Counted from the stretch's first letter, positions 16,018 to 24,678 are shown. The stretch is 31,169 nt of DNA from Bacteroidales bacterium (GCA_016295455.1 JAEDLE010000022.1:1-31169); one strand, 5' to 3'. A program made the numbers and translations. Notes: generated by a model from the sequence alone, not told the origin.

Positions 16018-19000
16018 TTATCGCTGTCTGAAGTAGTTCACGGCGTTCGTGAAGATGTCCTGCTCGAGGTTGCCGCCGATATTCTTGAAGAGGTTCTTCT
16101 CCCAGCGCTCGGAGTGTCCCATCTTGCCGAGTATCTGTCCGTCCGGGCTGATGATGCCCTCGATGGCATAGTGTGAACCGTTAGGATTGTCGGCGGAAGT
16201 CATGGTGACTTCGCCTGAGAGCGGCTCCACGTACTGGAATGCCACCTGTCCGTTGGCGAAGAGTTCCTTGGCGAGTTCCTCACTGACCACGAACTTGCCT
16301 TCCCCGTGACTCATCGCCACGGTGTGGAGGTCTCCGACCTTCATTCCTGCAAGCCATGGGGACTTGACTGTCGCCACCCTGGTGGTAGCCATCTGCGAGA
16401 TGTGCCTGTTTATGTCGTTGCGGAACAGGGTCGGGGATTCAGGGGTGAGATGTCCCAGCCTTCCGTAAGGAAGCAGACCGCTCTTTACCAGGGCCTGGAA
16501 TCCGTTGCATATGCCGAGGATGAGTCCGCCGCGGTCAAGCAGCTTGTGGATCTCTTCCGCTATCTCCTTGTTGTTGATGACGTTGGCTATGAACTTGCCG
16601 GAACCGTCCGGCTCGTCGCCCGCCGAGAAGCCTCCGCAGAATGCGAGTATATGGCATTCCGAGATTTCCTTCTTCATCCTTGCGATGGAATCCAGGACAT
16701 CCTTTCCTGTGAGGTTGCAGAATATGCCCATCCTGACTTCCGCCCCAGCCTTTCTGAAGGCCTTTGCGGTGTCATAGTCGCAGTTGGAACCCGGGAATAC
16801 CGGGAGATATGCCACAGGATGCTCCACAGGGGCTCCCTGCCATTTCCCCTTGTACTCACAGCTGCAGTCCCCGACGATTATGCCTTCGTGAGCCGGCTTC
16901 GCCGTTGCAGGATATATCTTGTCGAAAGGCAGGCCGTTGGCCTCCCTGAGCATTGCGGTCTCCATGGCGCAGCCGTTGATGACGACCTTGCCCCTGCATA
17001 CGGTACCGAGGTACTGTGCTGCCGGGAAGTCGAGTTCACCCGTGCTCTCGACCACGATCGAACCGTAGCTGAGGGCTGTGAGGTCCTTCTCATCGATACG
17101 GATGTCTGCACCTAGCATATTGCCGAAGGACATCTTGGCGACAGCCTCCGCCACACCTCCGGTCACGGTGGCATATGCAGAGATTATCTTTCCTCCGAGT
17201 ATCTGAGTGTGTACATAGTCCCAGTTCTTCGTGAGCTGGCAGGTGTCCGGCATCCGGTTATCACGGCAGTTGTGCCTGATGAGGTAGATGCGGTTGCCTT
17301 CCTTCTTGAATTCAGGTGATATGACGTCGTTTGCGTTGACCGGGGTGATGCCGAAGGCCACGAGGGTCGGAGGCACGTTGATGTCCTCGAAGGTTCCGCT
17401 CATCGAATCCTTTCCTCCGATTGAAGGGAGGTGGAGCTCGGTCTGCATCCTGAGGGCTCCGAGCAGGGCGCTCAGAGGCTTGCCCCAGCTGTGAGGATCC
17501 TTGGTCATCCTCTCGAAGTACTCCTGATAGGAGAACCTCATCGTTGACCATTCTCCGCCGGCGGCCACCACTTTCGAGCAGGCTTCAATTACTGAATATG
17601 CCGCACCGTGGTAAGGGCTCCAACTTGCAATCTGAGGGTTGTAGCCATATGCGAGCATGCTCGCGGTGTCGGTGTAGCCGTCAGTAGGGAGTTTCTGGAC
17701 AGATACCTGGGTCTCTGTGCCCTGGGTGACGCCTCCGAACGGCATCAGCACGGTGCTGCGGCCGACCGTGGAGTCGAACATCTCTATGAGGCCCTTCTGG
17801 CTGGTCACGTTAGGGTCATGCATCAGGCTGACCATCTTCTCCCGCAGGTCTGCCCCCTCGATTTCGCGTACGAACGGATCCCTGTCCTCGACTGCTGCTA
17901 TGACAGCATCTGCGTGGTGCCTTGCTCCTGCACTGTCTATGAAGGCCCTGGTCAGGTCTGCAACAAGGACGCCCTTGTTGTACATTCTCATCCTGGCGGT
18001 GTCGGTCACTTCAGCGACGTGCGTGACCTCGATATTGTCCCTGTGGCAGTACTCCATGAAGGCTTCCATATCCTTTTTCTCCACCACCACGGCCATTCTC
18101 TCCTGGGACTCGCTGATGGCGAGTTCGGTGCTGTTGAGACCTGAATATTTCACCGGAACCCTGTCGAGCCAGATGTCGAGTCCGTCGGCAAGCTCGCCTA
18201 TGGCAACGCTGACGCCGCCCGCGCCGAAGTCGTTGGACTTCTTGATCAGCCTGGTCACCTCAGGGTGTCTGAAGAGGCGCTGAATCTTTCTTTCCTCAGG
18301 AGCGTTACCCTTCTGAACCTCGCTTCCACAGGTCTCGAGGGACTCCTCAGTATGTTCCTTTGACGAACCGGTCGCTCCGCCTATTCCGTCACGTCCGGTC
18401 CTTCCTCCGAGCAGGAGTATCACATCTCCCGGAGCAGGGCTTTCCCTGCGTACGGCGGAGGCTTTCACAGCGCCGACAACCGCTCCGATTTCCATTCTCT
18501 TGGCGGTGTAGCCCTCGTGGAAGATTTCCCTCACGTGGGTGGTCGCAAGACCTATCTGGTTGCCGTATGAGGAATATCCTGCAGCAGCCGTACGGCTTAT
18601 GACACGCTGCGGGAGCTTGCCCTTGATGGTCTGGGAAACAGGTTTGTATATGTCTCCTGCTCCGGTCACGCGCATGGCCTGATAGACATATGCACGTCCC
18701 GAGAGAGGGTCTCTGATGGCTCCTCCCAGACAGGTGGAAGCCCCTCCGAACGGTTCGATTTCGGTAGGGTGGTTATGTGTCTCGTTCTTGAACTGGAGCA
18801 GCCACTTCTCCTTCTGTCCGTCCACATCCACATCTATGAATATGCTGCAGGCATTGTTCTCCTCGCTGATTTCCATATCGTCGAGCCATCCGGTGCTGCG
18901 GAGATATCTCGCGCCTATGGTGGCGAGTTCCATCAGACAGAGGCTCTTGCCTTCCCTTCCGAGTTCCTTGCGCATCGCGTGGAACTGTCCGAGTTCATCC

Positions 19001-19731
19001 TCGAACTCAGCCTTCATGAAGGAGTCGTCCACCCTGATGGTGTCGAGTTCGGTGCTGAAGGTGGTGTGACGGCAATGGTCGCTCCAGTAGGTGTCGAGTA
19101 TCCTGAGTTCGGTCTCGGTAGGCTGGCGCTGTTCGGCGGTGAAATACTTCACCACCTCGCCCAGGTCCGCAGGGCTCATCGCTAGACCCCACTGTTTGCA
19201 GAATCCGGCATATTCCTCCTCCTTCAGGGCTGTGAAGCCTTCGAGTATGCTTACAGGTTTAACTTCGGCCTTCTCGTTGAGTTCGAGCCGGGAGAGGTCC
19301 TTTTCACGGGACTCCACTGCATTGATGTAATAATGGCGGATTGAGTCGAGGTCCGCCTCGGAGAGGTCGTCATCAAAGATGAGGAGCCTTGAGGAGCGGA
19401 TCCTGATGTCTGCGAGCGGGTCGATCAGGTGTACGCAGTCCTCGGCTGAGGATGCTCTCTGGTCGAACTGACCCGGGATGTACTCGACTGCGAGATACTT
19501 CCTGCCTTCCAGGGGGCAGCTGTCGCTGACCGTGTCGGTCACGGTCTCGCCGAACACTGAATAGCGGCACTTTTCGATGAGTTCTTCGCTGAATCCGAAA
19601 AGGTCATAAACGTTCAGGAACCTGAGGGAACGCAAAGAGAGGGAGAGGTTCTCGTTGAGTTCGTGGCGGAGGCTTTCGGCCTCTACGCGGAACTCGGAGC
19701 GCTTCTCCACAAAGATACGGTTGCTTGTCAT
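16018..19731 (-). CDS. purL: Phosphoribosylformylglycinamidine synthase, large single-chain type
   Basis: Converts FGAR, glutamine and ATP to FGAM. 1237 aa, the large form with synthetase and glutaminase in one chain, so no separate purS or purQ is needed. The synthetase part shows TYWSDHCRHTTF, FKNETHNHPTEIEPFGGA, the glycine-rich run near LGGRTGRDGIGGATGSS, and SIGGKDSMSGTF. The C-terminal class I glutaminase (about residue 965 on) has PVFPGSNCDYDTA, AFCGGFSAGDE, the nucleophile C1075 in LGICNGFQ, and a catalytic His in MSHGEGKF. It starts 5 nt after the purE stop codon, so translational coupling is likely. Confidence 0.98.
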   Translation of the reverse strand: MTSNRIFVEKRSEFRVEAESLRHELNENLSLSLRSLRFLNVYDLFGFSEELIEKCRYSVFGETVTDTVSDSCPLEGRKYLAVEYIPGQFDQRASSAEDCVHLIDPLADIRIRSSRLLIFDDDLSEADLDSIRHYYINAVESREKDLSRLELNEKAEVKPVSILEGFTALKEEEYAGFCKQWGLAMSPADLGEVVKYFTAEQRQPTETELRILDTYWSDHCRHTTFSTELDTIRVDDSFMKAEFEDELGQFHAMRKELGREGKSLCLMELATIGARYLRSTGWLDDMEISEENNACSIFIDVDVDGQKEKWLLQFKNETHNHPTEIEPFGGASTCLGGAIRDPLSGRAYVYQAMRVTGAGDIYKPVSQTIKGKLPQRVISRTAAAGYSSYGNQIGLATTHVREIFHEGYTAKRMEIGAVVGAVKASAVRRESPAPGDVILLLGGRTGRDGIGGATGSSKEHTEESLETCGSEVQKGNAPEERKIQRLFRHPEVTRLIKKSNDFGAGGVSVAIGELADGLDIWLDRVPVKYSGLNSTELAISESQERMAVVVEKKDMEAFMEYCHRDNIEVTHVAEVTDTARMRMYNKGVLVADLTRAFIDSAGARHHADAVIAAVEDRDPFVREIEGADLREKMVSLMHDPNVTSQKGLIEMFDSTVGRSTVLMPFGGVTQGTETQVSVQKLPTDGYTDTASMLAYGYNPQIASWSPYHGAAYSVIEACSKVVAAGGEWSTMRFSYQEYFERMTKDPHSWGKPLSALLGALRMQTELHLPSIGGKDSMSGTFEDINVPPTLVAFGITPVNANDVISPEFKKEGNRIYLIRHNCRDNRMPDTCQLTKNWDYVHTQILGGKIISAYATVTGGVAEAVAKMSFGNMLGADIRIDEKDLTALSYGSIVVESTGELDFPAAQYLGTVCRGKVVINGCAMETAMLREANGLPFDKIYPATAKPAHEGIIVGDCSCEYKGKWQGAPVEHPVAYLPVFPGSNCDYDTAKAFRKAGAEVRMGIFCNLTGKDVLDSIARMKKEISECHILAFCGGFSAGDEPDGSGKFIANVINNKEIAEEIHKLLDRGGLILGICNGFQALVKSGLLPYGRLGHLTPESPTLFRNDINRHISQMATTRVATVKSPWLAGMKVGDLHTVAMSHGEGKFVVSEELAKELFANGQVAFQYVEPLSGEVTMTSADNPNGSHYAIEGIISPDGQILGKMGHSERWEKNLFKNIGGNLEQDIFTNAVNYFRQR

Positions 19732-19736
19732 ATTGT

Positions 19737-20204
19737 CTAGAGCTCTGTTTGAAGTACTTTTTCTGCCTGTTTCCTGCGGAAATCCTCAAGTTTTGCGGCA
19801 AGATCCGCGTCCTGGAGGGCGAGTATCGATATCGCGTGCAGGGCTGCATTCTTCGCTCCGTTGATGGCCATCGTGGCTACAGGTATGCCGGAGGGCATCT
19901 GTACGATGGAGAGCAGAGAGTCGAGTCCGTTGAGGGCTGCGCTCTTGATAGGAATTCCGATTACGGGAAGGGTGGTCATCGCCGCGGCCATGCCCGGGAG
20001 ATGTGCGGCTCCGCCTGCTCCGGCTATCACTATGTTGACGCCTCTGTCCCTGGCGCCTGCCATATAATCGCAGAAGTACTGAGGAGTGCGGTGGGCGCTT
20101 ATGACTTTCTTCTCATAAGGAACGCCGAATTCGTCCAGAGTGTCACAGGCGGCAGACATTACCTCCCAGTCACTTTTGGAACCCATTAGAATGCTGACTT
20201 TCAT
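19737..20204 (-). CDS. purE: N5-carboxyaminoimidazole ribonucleotide mutase (class I PurE)
   Basis: Makes CAIR in the purine pathway; class I enzymes rearrange N5-CAIR made by PurK. 155 aa. Signature segments are MGSKSDWEVM (7-16), SAHRTP with H38, and AGAGGAAHLPGM. No purK is in the window, so it must be elsewhere if this is a true class I enzyme. It is the first gene of the minus-strand purine operon, behind a promoter of the best Bacteroidetes type in the window and an ~80-nt GC-rich leader. It is divergent from pyrC. Confidence 0.97.
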   Translation of the reverse strand: MKVSILMGSKSDWEVMSAACDTLDEFGVPYEKKVISAHRTPQYFCDYMAGARDRGVNIVIAGAGGAAHLPGMAAAMTTLPVIGIPIKSAALNGLDSLLSIVQMPSGIPVATMAINGAKNAALHAISILALQDADLAAKLEDFRRKQAEKVLQTEL

Positions 20205-20290
20205 ACTGTCGAGAATGTTTTATGGTCACTTTGGGGCACACCGGGAACGCACCGCCGGCAACGGCCGGACCGATACACCGGTACGGGATG
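20205..20290 (-). promoter_or_regulatory. GC-rich leader of the purine operon
   Basis: Between the purE promoter and its start codon lie about 80 nt with a CCGGC-CGTT-GCCGG hairpin (20255-20268). There is a smaller ACCG/CGGT hairpin near 20270-20283 and a CCGGTGT motif repeated twice. No T-run follows. Known purine riboswitch cores are not recognisable. It may hold an operator, an attenuator or nothing more than structure. Confidence 0.35.
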
Positions 20291-20322
20291 CAAAGTTAGA
20301 CGAATTATTAGATTCCTGCAAA
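20291..20322 (-). promoter_or_regulatory. Predicted promoter of the purE-L-M-H-D operon
   Basis: On the minus strand there is a perfect -33 TTTG (20319-20322), a 20-nt spacer, and a perfect -7 TAACTTTG (20291-20298). This is the closest match to the Bacteroidetes housekeeping promoter in the window. Confidence 0.7.
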
Positions 20323-20328
20323 CACCTG

Positions 20329-20359
20329 TCTGATGTAATGGGATTTTTTTATAAATTTG
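20329..20359 (+). promoter_or_regulatory. Predicted promoter of the pyrimidine operon
   Basis: TAAATTTG (20352-20359) is an exact -7 box. TCTG at 20329-20332, 19 nt upstream, is a near -33 TTTG. The predicted start site (~20364) is only about 8-15 nt before the pyrC start codons at 20373 and 20379, so the mRNA would be almost leaderless. The -33 lies 6 nt from that of the divergent purE promoter. Confidence 0.6.
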
Positions 20360-20372
20360 CCGGGTCTTTACA

Positions 20373-21632
20373 ATGTCTATGCATATACTTTTGCACGGAG
20401 GAACGATTGCCGGTTCGGCAAGAGCGGACATCCTGGTGAAGGATGGCCTGATAGAAGAAATTTCCCCAATCATAGAACCTGCTCCCGACGTCGAGATCAT
20501 CGATGTGGGCGGTCTGACCCTGATGAGGGCTTTCGTGGATGTGCACGTGCATTTCCGCGAACCCGGCCGTCCCGACAAGGAGACCATACGCAGCGGTTCG
20601 CTTGCCGCGGCACGCGGCGGCTACGGCACGGTCTGCACCATGCCTAACCTCTCCCCGGCTCCGGACAGTCCGCAGCATATCGCCATCCAGCAGGAGCTTA
20701 TTGACAAGGGTGCAGTTGTCGACGTGTTGCCATATGCCTCGATAACTGTCGGAAGGGCCGGCAGGGAGGTAGTGGATATGGCGGCCCTCAAGGACCGCTG
20801 CGTGGCTTTCTCGGATGACGGAAGCGGCGTGCAGGAAGAGTCCGTCATGCTCGAAGCCATGGGCAGGGCGGCGTCCCTGGACTGCATCATAGCGGCGCAC
20901 TGCGAGGAGAACTCCCTCCTGCGCGGCGGATACATCCACGACGGGGAGTATTGCCGCACCCACGGCCATAAGGGCATATGCTCCGAGAGCGAGTGGGTCC
21001 AGATAGCCAGGGACCTGGAACTGGCGGAGAGGACGGGATGCGCATATCACGTATGCCACATCTCCACGGCCGAGAGTGTCCGCGTCATTCGCGAGGCCAA
21101 GGCCCGCGGAGTGAACGTGAGCTGCGAGACCGCCCCTCATTATCTGGTTCTCTGCGATGAGGACCTTCAGGAGGACGGGCGCTTCAAGATGAACCCTCCG
21201 CTGCGCAGCGCCGCGGACAGGGCTGCTCTCATTGAGGGCCTGAAGGACGGAACCATAGACATGATAGCCACCGACCATGCTCCGCATACGGCGGAGGAGA
21301 AATCCCGCGGCCTGAGGGGCAGTGCTATGGGAGTGGTCGGGCTGGAGACAGCCTTCCCGGTGCTCTACACCGAGCTGGTACTCAAGGGTATCATCAGCCT
21401 GGAGAAGCTTGTGGACCTGATGAGTACGGCTCCCGGACGCCGCTTCGGCATAGGCGGCACGCTGGAAGTAGGCCAGAGCGCCGACATCACGGCCTACGAC
21501 CTCAGGTCGGCATATACCGTCGACAGTTCCGAATTCCTGTCGAAGGGAAAGGCGACGCCGTTCGAGGGGCGCAGGGTATATGGCAGGTGCAGGCTGACCC
21601 TCAGTCACGGAAAGGTGGTATGGAAAGGATGA
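20373..21632 (+). CDS. pyrC: Dihydroorotase, class I
   Basis: Cyclises N-carbamoyl-aspartate to dihydroorotate; a zinc amidohydrolase. 419 aa. The first metal motif is DVHVHFREPG with H58 and H60; later come AAHCEEN, YHVCHIST, CETAPHYLVL and DMIATDHAPHT, whose Asp is the usual catalytic residue. The sequence around FKMNPPLRS and VGLETAFPVLYTELV reads like clostridial PyrC rather than the dihydroorotase I recall from Bacteroides. A second in-frame ATG at 20379 is a possible start (MHILLHGG). It is the first gene of the seven-gene pyrimidine operon and overlaps pyrK by ATGA. Confidence 0.95.
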   Translation: MSMHILLHGGTIAGSARADILVKDGLIEEISPIIEPAPDVEIIDVGGLTLMRAFVDVHVHFREPGRPDKETIRSGSLAAARGGYGTVCTMPNLSPAPDSPQHIAIQQELIDKGAVVDVLPYASITVGRAGREVVDMAALKDRCVAFSDDGSGVQEESVMLEAMGRAASLDCIIAAHCEENSLLRGGYIHDGEYCRTHGHKGICSESEWVQIARDLELAERTGCAYHVCHISTAESVRVIREAKARGVNVSCETAPHYLVLCDEDLQEDGRFKMNPPLRSAADRAALIEGLKDGTIDMIATDHAPHTAEEKSRGLRGSAMGVVGLETAFPVLYTELVLKGIISLEKLVDLMSTAPGRRFGIGGTLEVGQSADITAYDLRSAYTVDSSEFLSKGKATPFEGRRVYGRCRLTLSHGKVVWKG

Positions 21633-22366
21633 TGGAAATGAAATTCAAGATAACGGAAAACAGCCTTCTGGGCAAGGACACCTGGCGCATGGTCCTGGAG
21701 AACCCGGATTTCCCGGGTATGGAATGCGGACAGTTCGTGAACGTGGCTCTGGAGGGCAAGTTTCTCAGGAGGCCCATATCCGTGTGTGACAGTTCGCGCG
21801 GAAGGCTGGTCCTGGTGTACAAGACTGTAGGCGAAGGTACGGCGATGATGTCCCGTATGGCGGCAGGTGATGTCCTCGACATTCTCACAGGTCTGGGACA
21901 CGGTTTCACGGTGGATTCCTGCCGCGGTGCCGCCCTGCTTCTGGGTGGCGGAGTCGGCGTGGCTCCTCTCTACCAGCTGGCCCGCCGGCTTCTGGAAAAG
22001 GGCAGGAAGGTCACAGTCGTGCTGGGCTTCAATACAGCCTCGGAGGTGGTGCTCAGGGATGAGTTCGCAGCCCTGGGAGCGGAGGTCCACGTGGCCACCA
22101 TGGACGGCAGCCTCGGAACCAGGGGCTTCGTCACTGACGTGGTGGCGGCAGTCAGGCCGGATTACGACTTTTACTATGCATGCGGCCCTAAGCCTATGGA
22201 GAAGGCTGTGTATCAGTCTGTTGAAGGTTCGGGCGAAATCAGTCTCGAGGAGAGGATGGGTTGCGGTACCGGCATATGCTACGGCTGCAGCTGCCAGACG
22301 GTTCTCGGACCGAAGAGAATATGCAAGGACGGACCCGTATTCAGGAAGGAGGAGATACAATGGTGA
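21629..22366 (+). CDS. pyrK: Dihydroorotate dehydrogenase B, electron-transfer subunit
   Basis: Iron-sulfur flavoprotein that passes electrons from the PyrD subunit to NAD. 245 aa from 21629. The FAD site is RRPISVCD with a later YKTVGEGTAMM; the NAD-binding half contains LLGGGVGVAPLYQLA and YACGPKPM. The 2Fe-2S ligands are C212, C217, C220 and C232 (CGTGICYGC plus a late RIC). The start at 21629 forms an ATGA overlap with the pyrC stop and has GGAAAGGA just upstream. In-frame ATGs at 21632 and 21638 are close alternatives; the longer frame from 21587 is rejected. The 3' end overlaps pyrD by 7 nt, so the two subunits are probably coupled. Confidence 0.95.
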   Translation: MMEMKFKITENSLLGKDTWRMVLENPDFPGMECGQFVNVALEGKFLRRPISVCDSSRGRLVLVYKTVGEGTAMMSRMAAGDVLDILTGLGHGFTVDSCRGAALLLGGGVGVAPLYQLARRLLEKGRKVTVVLGFNTASEVVLRDEFAALGAEVHVATMDGSLGTRGFVTDVVAAVRPDYDFYYACGPKPMEKAVYQSVEGSGEISLEERMGCGTGICYGCSCQTVLGPKRICKDGPVFRKEEIQW

Positions 22367-23274
22367 ATGACAGACTTTCAGTGACCCTTGCCGGGGTCAC
22401 TTTTGCTAATCCGGTGGTTCCTGCCAGCGGTACTTTCGGCTTCGGGCTGGAGATGAAGGACGTATATGACCTGAACGTGCTAGGCGGTATAAGCCTCAAG
22501 GGCACGACTTCCGAGGCCCGTTTCGGCAATCCTACCCCGAGGATCGCGGAATGCCCTGACGGAATGATCAACTCCGTCGGACTCCAGAATCCGGGCATAG
22601 ACGTGCTGGTCAACGAGAAGGTGCCACAGTTGCGCCGGCATTATTCCGGCGTGGTGATAGCCAATATCAGCGGGTTCTCCGTGGATGAATATGTGCACTG
22701 CTGCGAGAAGGCTGACGCCTGCCCGGGTATAGACATGCTCGAGGTGAACGTGTCCTGTCCCAACGTGCACAACGGCGGTATGGCCTTCGGCACCGACCCT
22801 GCCTGCGCGGCGCAGGTGACCGAAGCGGTCCGCAAGGTCAGCCGCAAGCCGGTCTTCATAAAGCTCAGTCCCAATGTGACCGACATAGTTTCCATAGCCA
22901 GGGCCTGCGAGGACGCGGGTGCTGACGGACTGACCCTGATCAACACCCTGCTGGGCATGCGCATCGACATCAAGTCGCGCAGACCGGTGATAGCCAACAG
23001 GATGGGAGGTTTCTCGGGCCATGCGGTCCTGCCTGTGGCGGTGAGGATGGTCAATCAGGTAGCCAAGGCCTGCTCCATCCCGGTCATGGGCTGCGGAGGA
23101 GTCTCCTGCGCCGAGGAGGTGATAGAGATGATGATGGCCGGTGCCACGGTGGTGCAGGTCGGAGCGGAAAACCTGAGGAACCCCATGGTCTGCAGGGACA
23201 TTGTGGAGGCGCTCCCGGCACTTATGGACAGGCTCGGAATCGGAAACCTCAGGGACATCACGGGAATAGTCTGA
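22360..23274 (+). CDS. pyrD: Dihydroorotate dehydrogenase B, catalytic subunit (class 1B)
   Basis: FMN enzyme oxidising dihydroorotate to orotate with PyrK as partner, cytosolic and NAD-linked rather than quinone-linked. 304 aa. Class 1 marks are the FMN/substrate Lys47 in GISLKGTT, NSVGLQNPG, and the catalytic C133 in NVSCPNVHNGG (class 1 uses Cys, class 2 Ser). KLSPNVTDI, NTLLGM and GCGGVS follow. The start at 22360 lies inside the pyrK end and is preceded by an unusually strong Shine-Dalgarno, AGGAAGGAGGAG, at 22342-22353. A longer frame from 22261 would lie within pyrK and is rejected. Confidence 0.96.
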   Translation: MVNDRLSVTLAGVTFANPVVPASGTFGFGLEMKDVYDLNVLGGISLKGTTSEARFGNPTPRIAECPDGMINSVGLQNPGIDVLVNEKVPQLRRHYSGVVIANISGFSVDEYVHCCEKADACPGIDMLEVNVSCPNVHNGGMAFGTDPACAAQVTEAVRKVSRKPVFIKLSPNVTDIVSIARACEDAGADGLTLINTLLGMRIDIKSRRPVIANRMGGFSGHAVLPVAVRMVNQVAKACSIPVMGCGGVSCAEEVIEMMMAGATVVQVGAENLRNPMVCRDIVEALPALMDRLGIGNLRDITGIV

Positions 23275-23296
23275 ACAAATTAACATACTGACATAT

Positions 23297-24004
23297 ATGG
23301 CAAAAGACGTAATCATAGCCTGCGATTTCAGCAGCAGTGAGGCGACGCTCAACTTCCTCGACCGTTTCGAGGGAGGCCGCAAGCCTTTTGTGAAGATAGG
23401 AATGGAACTTTTCTACGGCGCGGGTCCGGAGATAGTCCGCCAGATCAAGAGCCGCGGACACAGGATTTTCCTGGATCTCAAGCTCCACGACATCCCGAAT
23501 ACCGTGCGCAAGACGATGAAGGTGCTCTCGGCGCTGGACATCGACATGTGCAATGTCCACGCTGCTGGAACTGTCGAGATGATGAAGGCGGCGGTCGAGG
23601 GTCTCGTCAGGGAGGACGGCACCCGTCCTGTAATCATAGCCGTGACCCAGCTCACCTCCACCAGCGAGGAGCGCATGCACGACGAACTGCTCATAGGCGG
23701 TGCCCTCAAGGACGTGGTGGTCAAATATGCTTCCAATGCCAGGGAGGCGGGTCTGGACGGAGTGGTATGCTCCCCTCTGGAGGCCGGAATGGTCAAGGAG
23801 GCCTGCGGCAGTGGTTTCGTGACTGTCACACCGGGCATACGCTTCGCCGATGCCGCTGCCGATGACCAGGTCCGCATAACCACTCCTGCACGCGCGAGAG
23901 AGATCGGTTCCGACTACATTGTGGTGGGCCGTCCGGTGACCGCGGCGGAGGATCCCGTGGCCGCATATGAGCGTTGCTGCAGGGAATTCCTCGGAGAGAA
24001 CTGA
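23297..24004 (+). CDS. pyrF: Orotidine 5'-phosphate decarboxylase, short subfamily
   Basis: Converts OMP to UMP, the last step of the pathway. 235 aa. The catalytic Asp-Lys-Asp array is D60, K62, D65 in FLDLKLHDIPNTV, with K33 and D10 as further active-site residues. The late VTPGIRF and IVVGRPVT form the phosphate site. This is the short (about 235-aa) subfamily typical of Firmicutes and Proteobacteria. The Bacteroides enzyme I recall is a longer (~270-aa) second subfamily, which would make this copy unusual for the phylum. Seven of its 15 Ile codons are ATA. The gap to pyrD is 22 nt and to pyrE 32 nt. Confidence 0.96.
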   Translation: MAKDVIIACDFSSSEATLNFLDRFEGGRKPFVKIGMELFYGAGPEIVRQIKSRGHRIFLDLKLHDIPNTVRKTMKVLSALDIDMCNVHAAGTVEMMKAAVEGLVREDGTRPVIIAVTQLTSTSEERMHDELLIGGALKDVVVKYASNAREAGLDGVVCSPLEAGMVKEACGSGFVTVTPGIRFADAAADDQVRITTPARAREIGSDYIVVGRPVTAAEDPVAAYERCCREFLGEN

Positions 24005-24036
24005 GCAGAAATCAACACTGTAATACCTTGACAACG

Positions 24037-24678
24037 ATGATAAACGAAAGAACAATCGCCGCTGACCTGCTTTCGATCAGCGCAGTTTTCCTCAGGCCTG
24101 AAAATCCGTTCACCTGGGCGAGCGGTATCAAGAGCCCTATCTACTGTGATAACCGTCTCACCCTTTCCGCCCCTCGCGTGAGGGAGCACGTGGAGCAGGG
24201 GCTGGCAGCTCTCATCAAGGAGTATTATCCACAGGCACAGGCGCTTATGGGTACGTCTACCGCCGGCATCGCCCATGCCGCAATCACTGCGACCATACTT
24301 GACCTTCCTATGGGATATGTCCGTTCGGAGGCCAAGACCCACGGCCGTACCAACCGCATCGAGGGCAAGCTCGAGCCGGGCACCAAGGTGGTGGTTGTGG
24401 AGGACCTCATCTCTACCGGAGGCAGCGCCATAGACGTGGTGGAGGCTCTCCGTGAGGCAGGAGCCGAAGTGCTGGGCATCGTCAGCATATTCACATATGG
24501 AATGCAGAAAGGTCTGGACAGGATAGCGGCCGCAGGTACCGAAAACCATTCTCTCTGCAACCTGGATGCACTTGTGGAGGTTGCCGCCGAGGAAGGTTAC
24601 ATACGCCCTCAGGACAGGGAGCGCATCATCCGTTTCAGAAACAATCCAAGTGACGAGTCATGGATAACAGAAGCCTAG
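24037..24678 (+). CDS. pyrE: Orotate phosphoribosyltransferase
   Basis: Joins orotate and PRPP to give OMP. 213 aa from 24037. The core reads VFLRPENPFTWASGIKSPIY near the N-terminus, YVRSEAKTHG (94-103), and the PRPP loop VVVVEDLISTGGS (118-130). A longer frame from 23974 overlaps pyrF and adds 21 non-conserved residues, so the ATG at 24037 is chosen. Overall it resembles Bacillus/Clostridium PyrE closely. Its last 19 nt overlap the start of pyrB in another frame. Confidence 0.95.
   Translation: MINERTIAADLLSISAVFLRPENPFTWASGIKSPIYCDNRLTLSAPRVREHVEQGLAALIKEYYPQAQALMGTSTAGIAHAAITATILDLPMGYVRSEAKTHGRTNRIEGKLEPGTKVVVVEDLISTGGSAIDVVEALREAGAEVLGIVSIFTYGMQKGLDRIAAAGTENHSLCNLDALVEVAAEEGYIRPQDRERIIRFRNNPSDESWITEA

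Noticed and set aside
20349..21608. A 419-codon open frame antisense to pyrC
   Set aside because: A shadow of the dihydroorotase frame; it overlaps the pyr promoter and shows no conserved motif.
22261..22359. Longer pyrD start within pyrK
   Set aside because: The extra residues are out-of-frame pyrK sequence; the ATG at 22360 has a strong Shine-Dalgarno.
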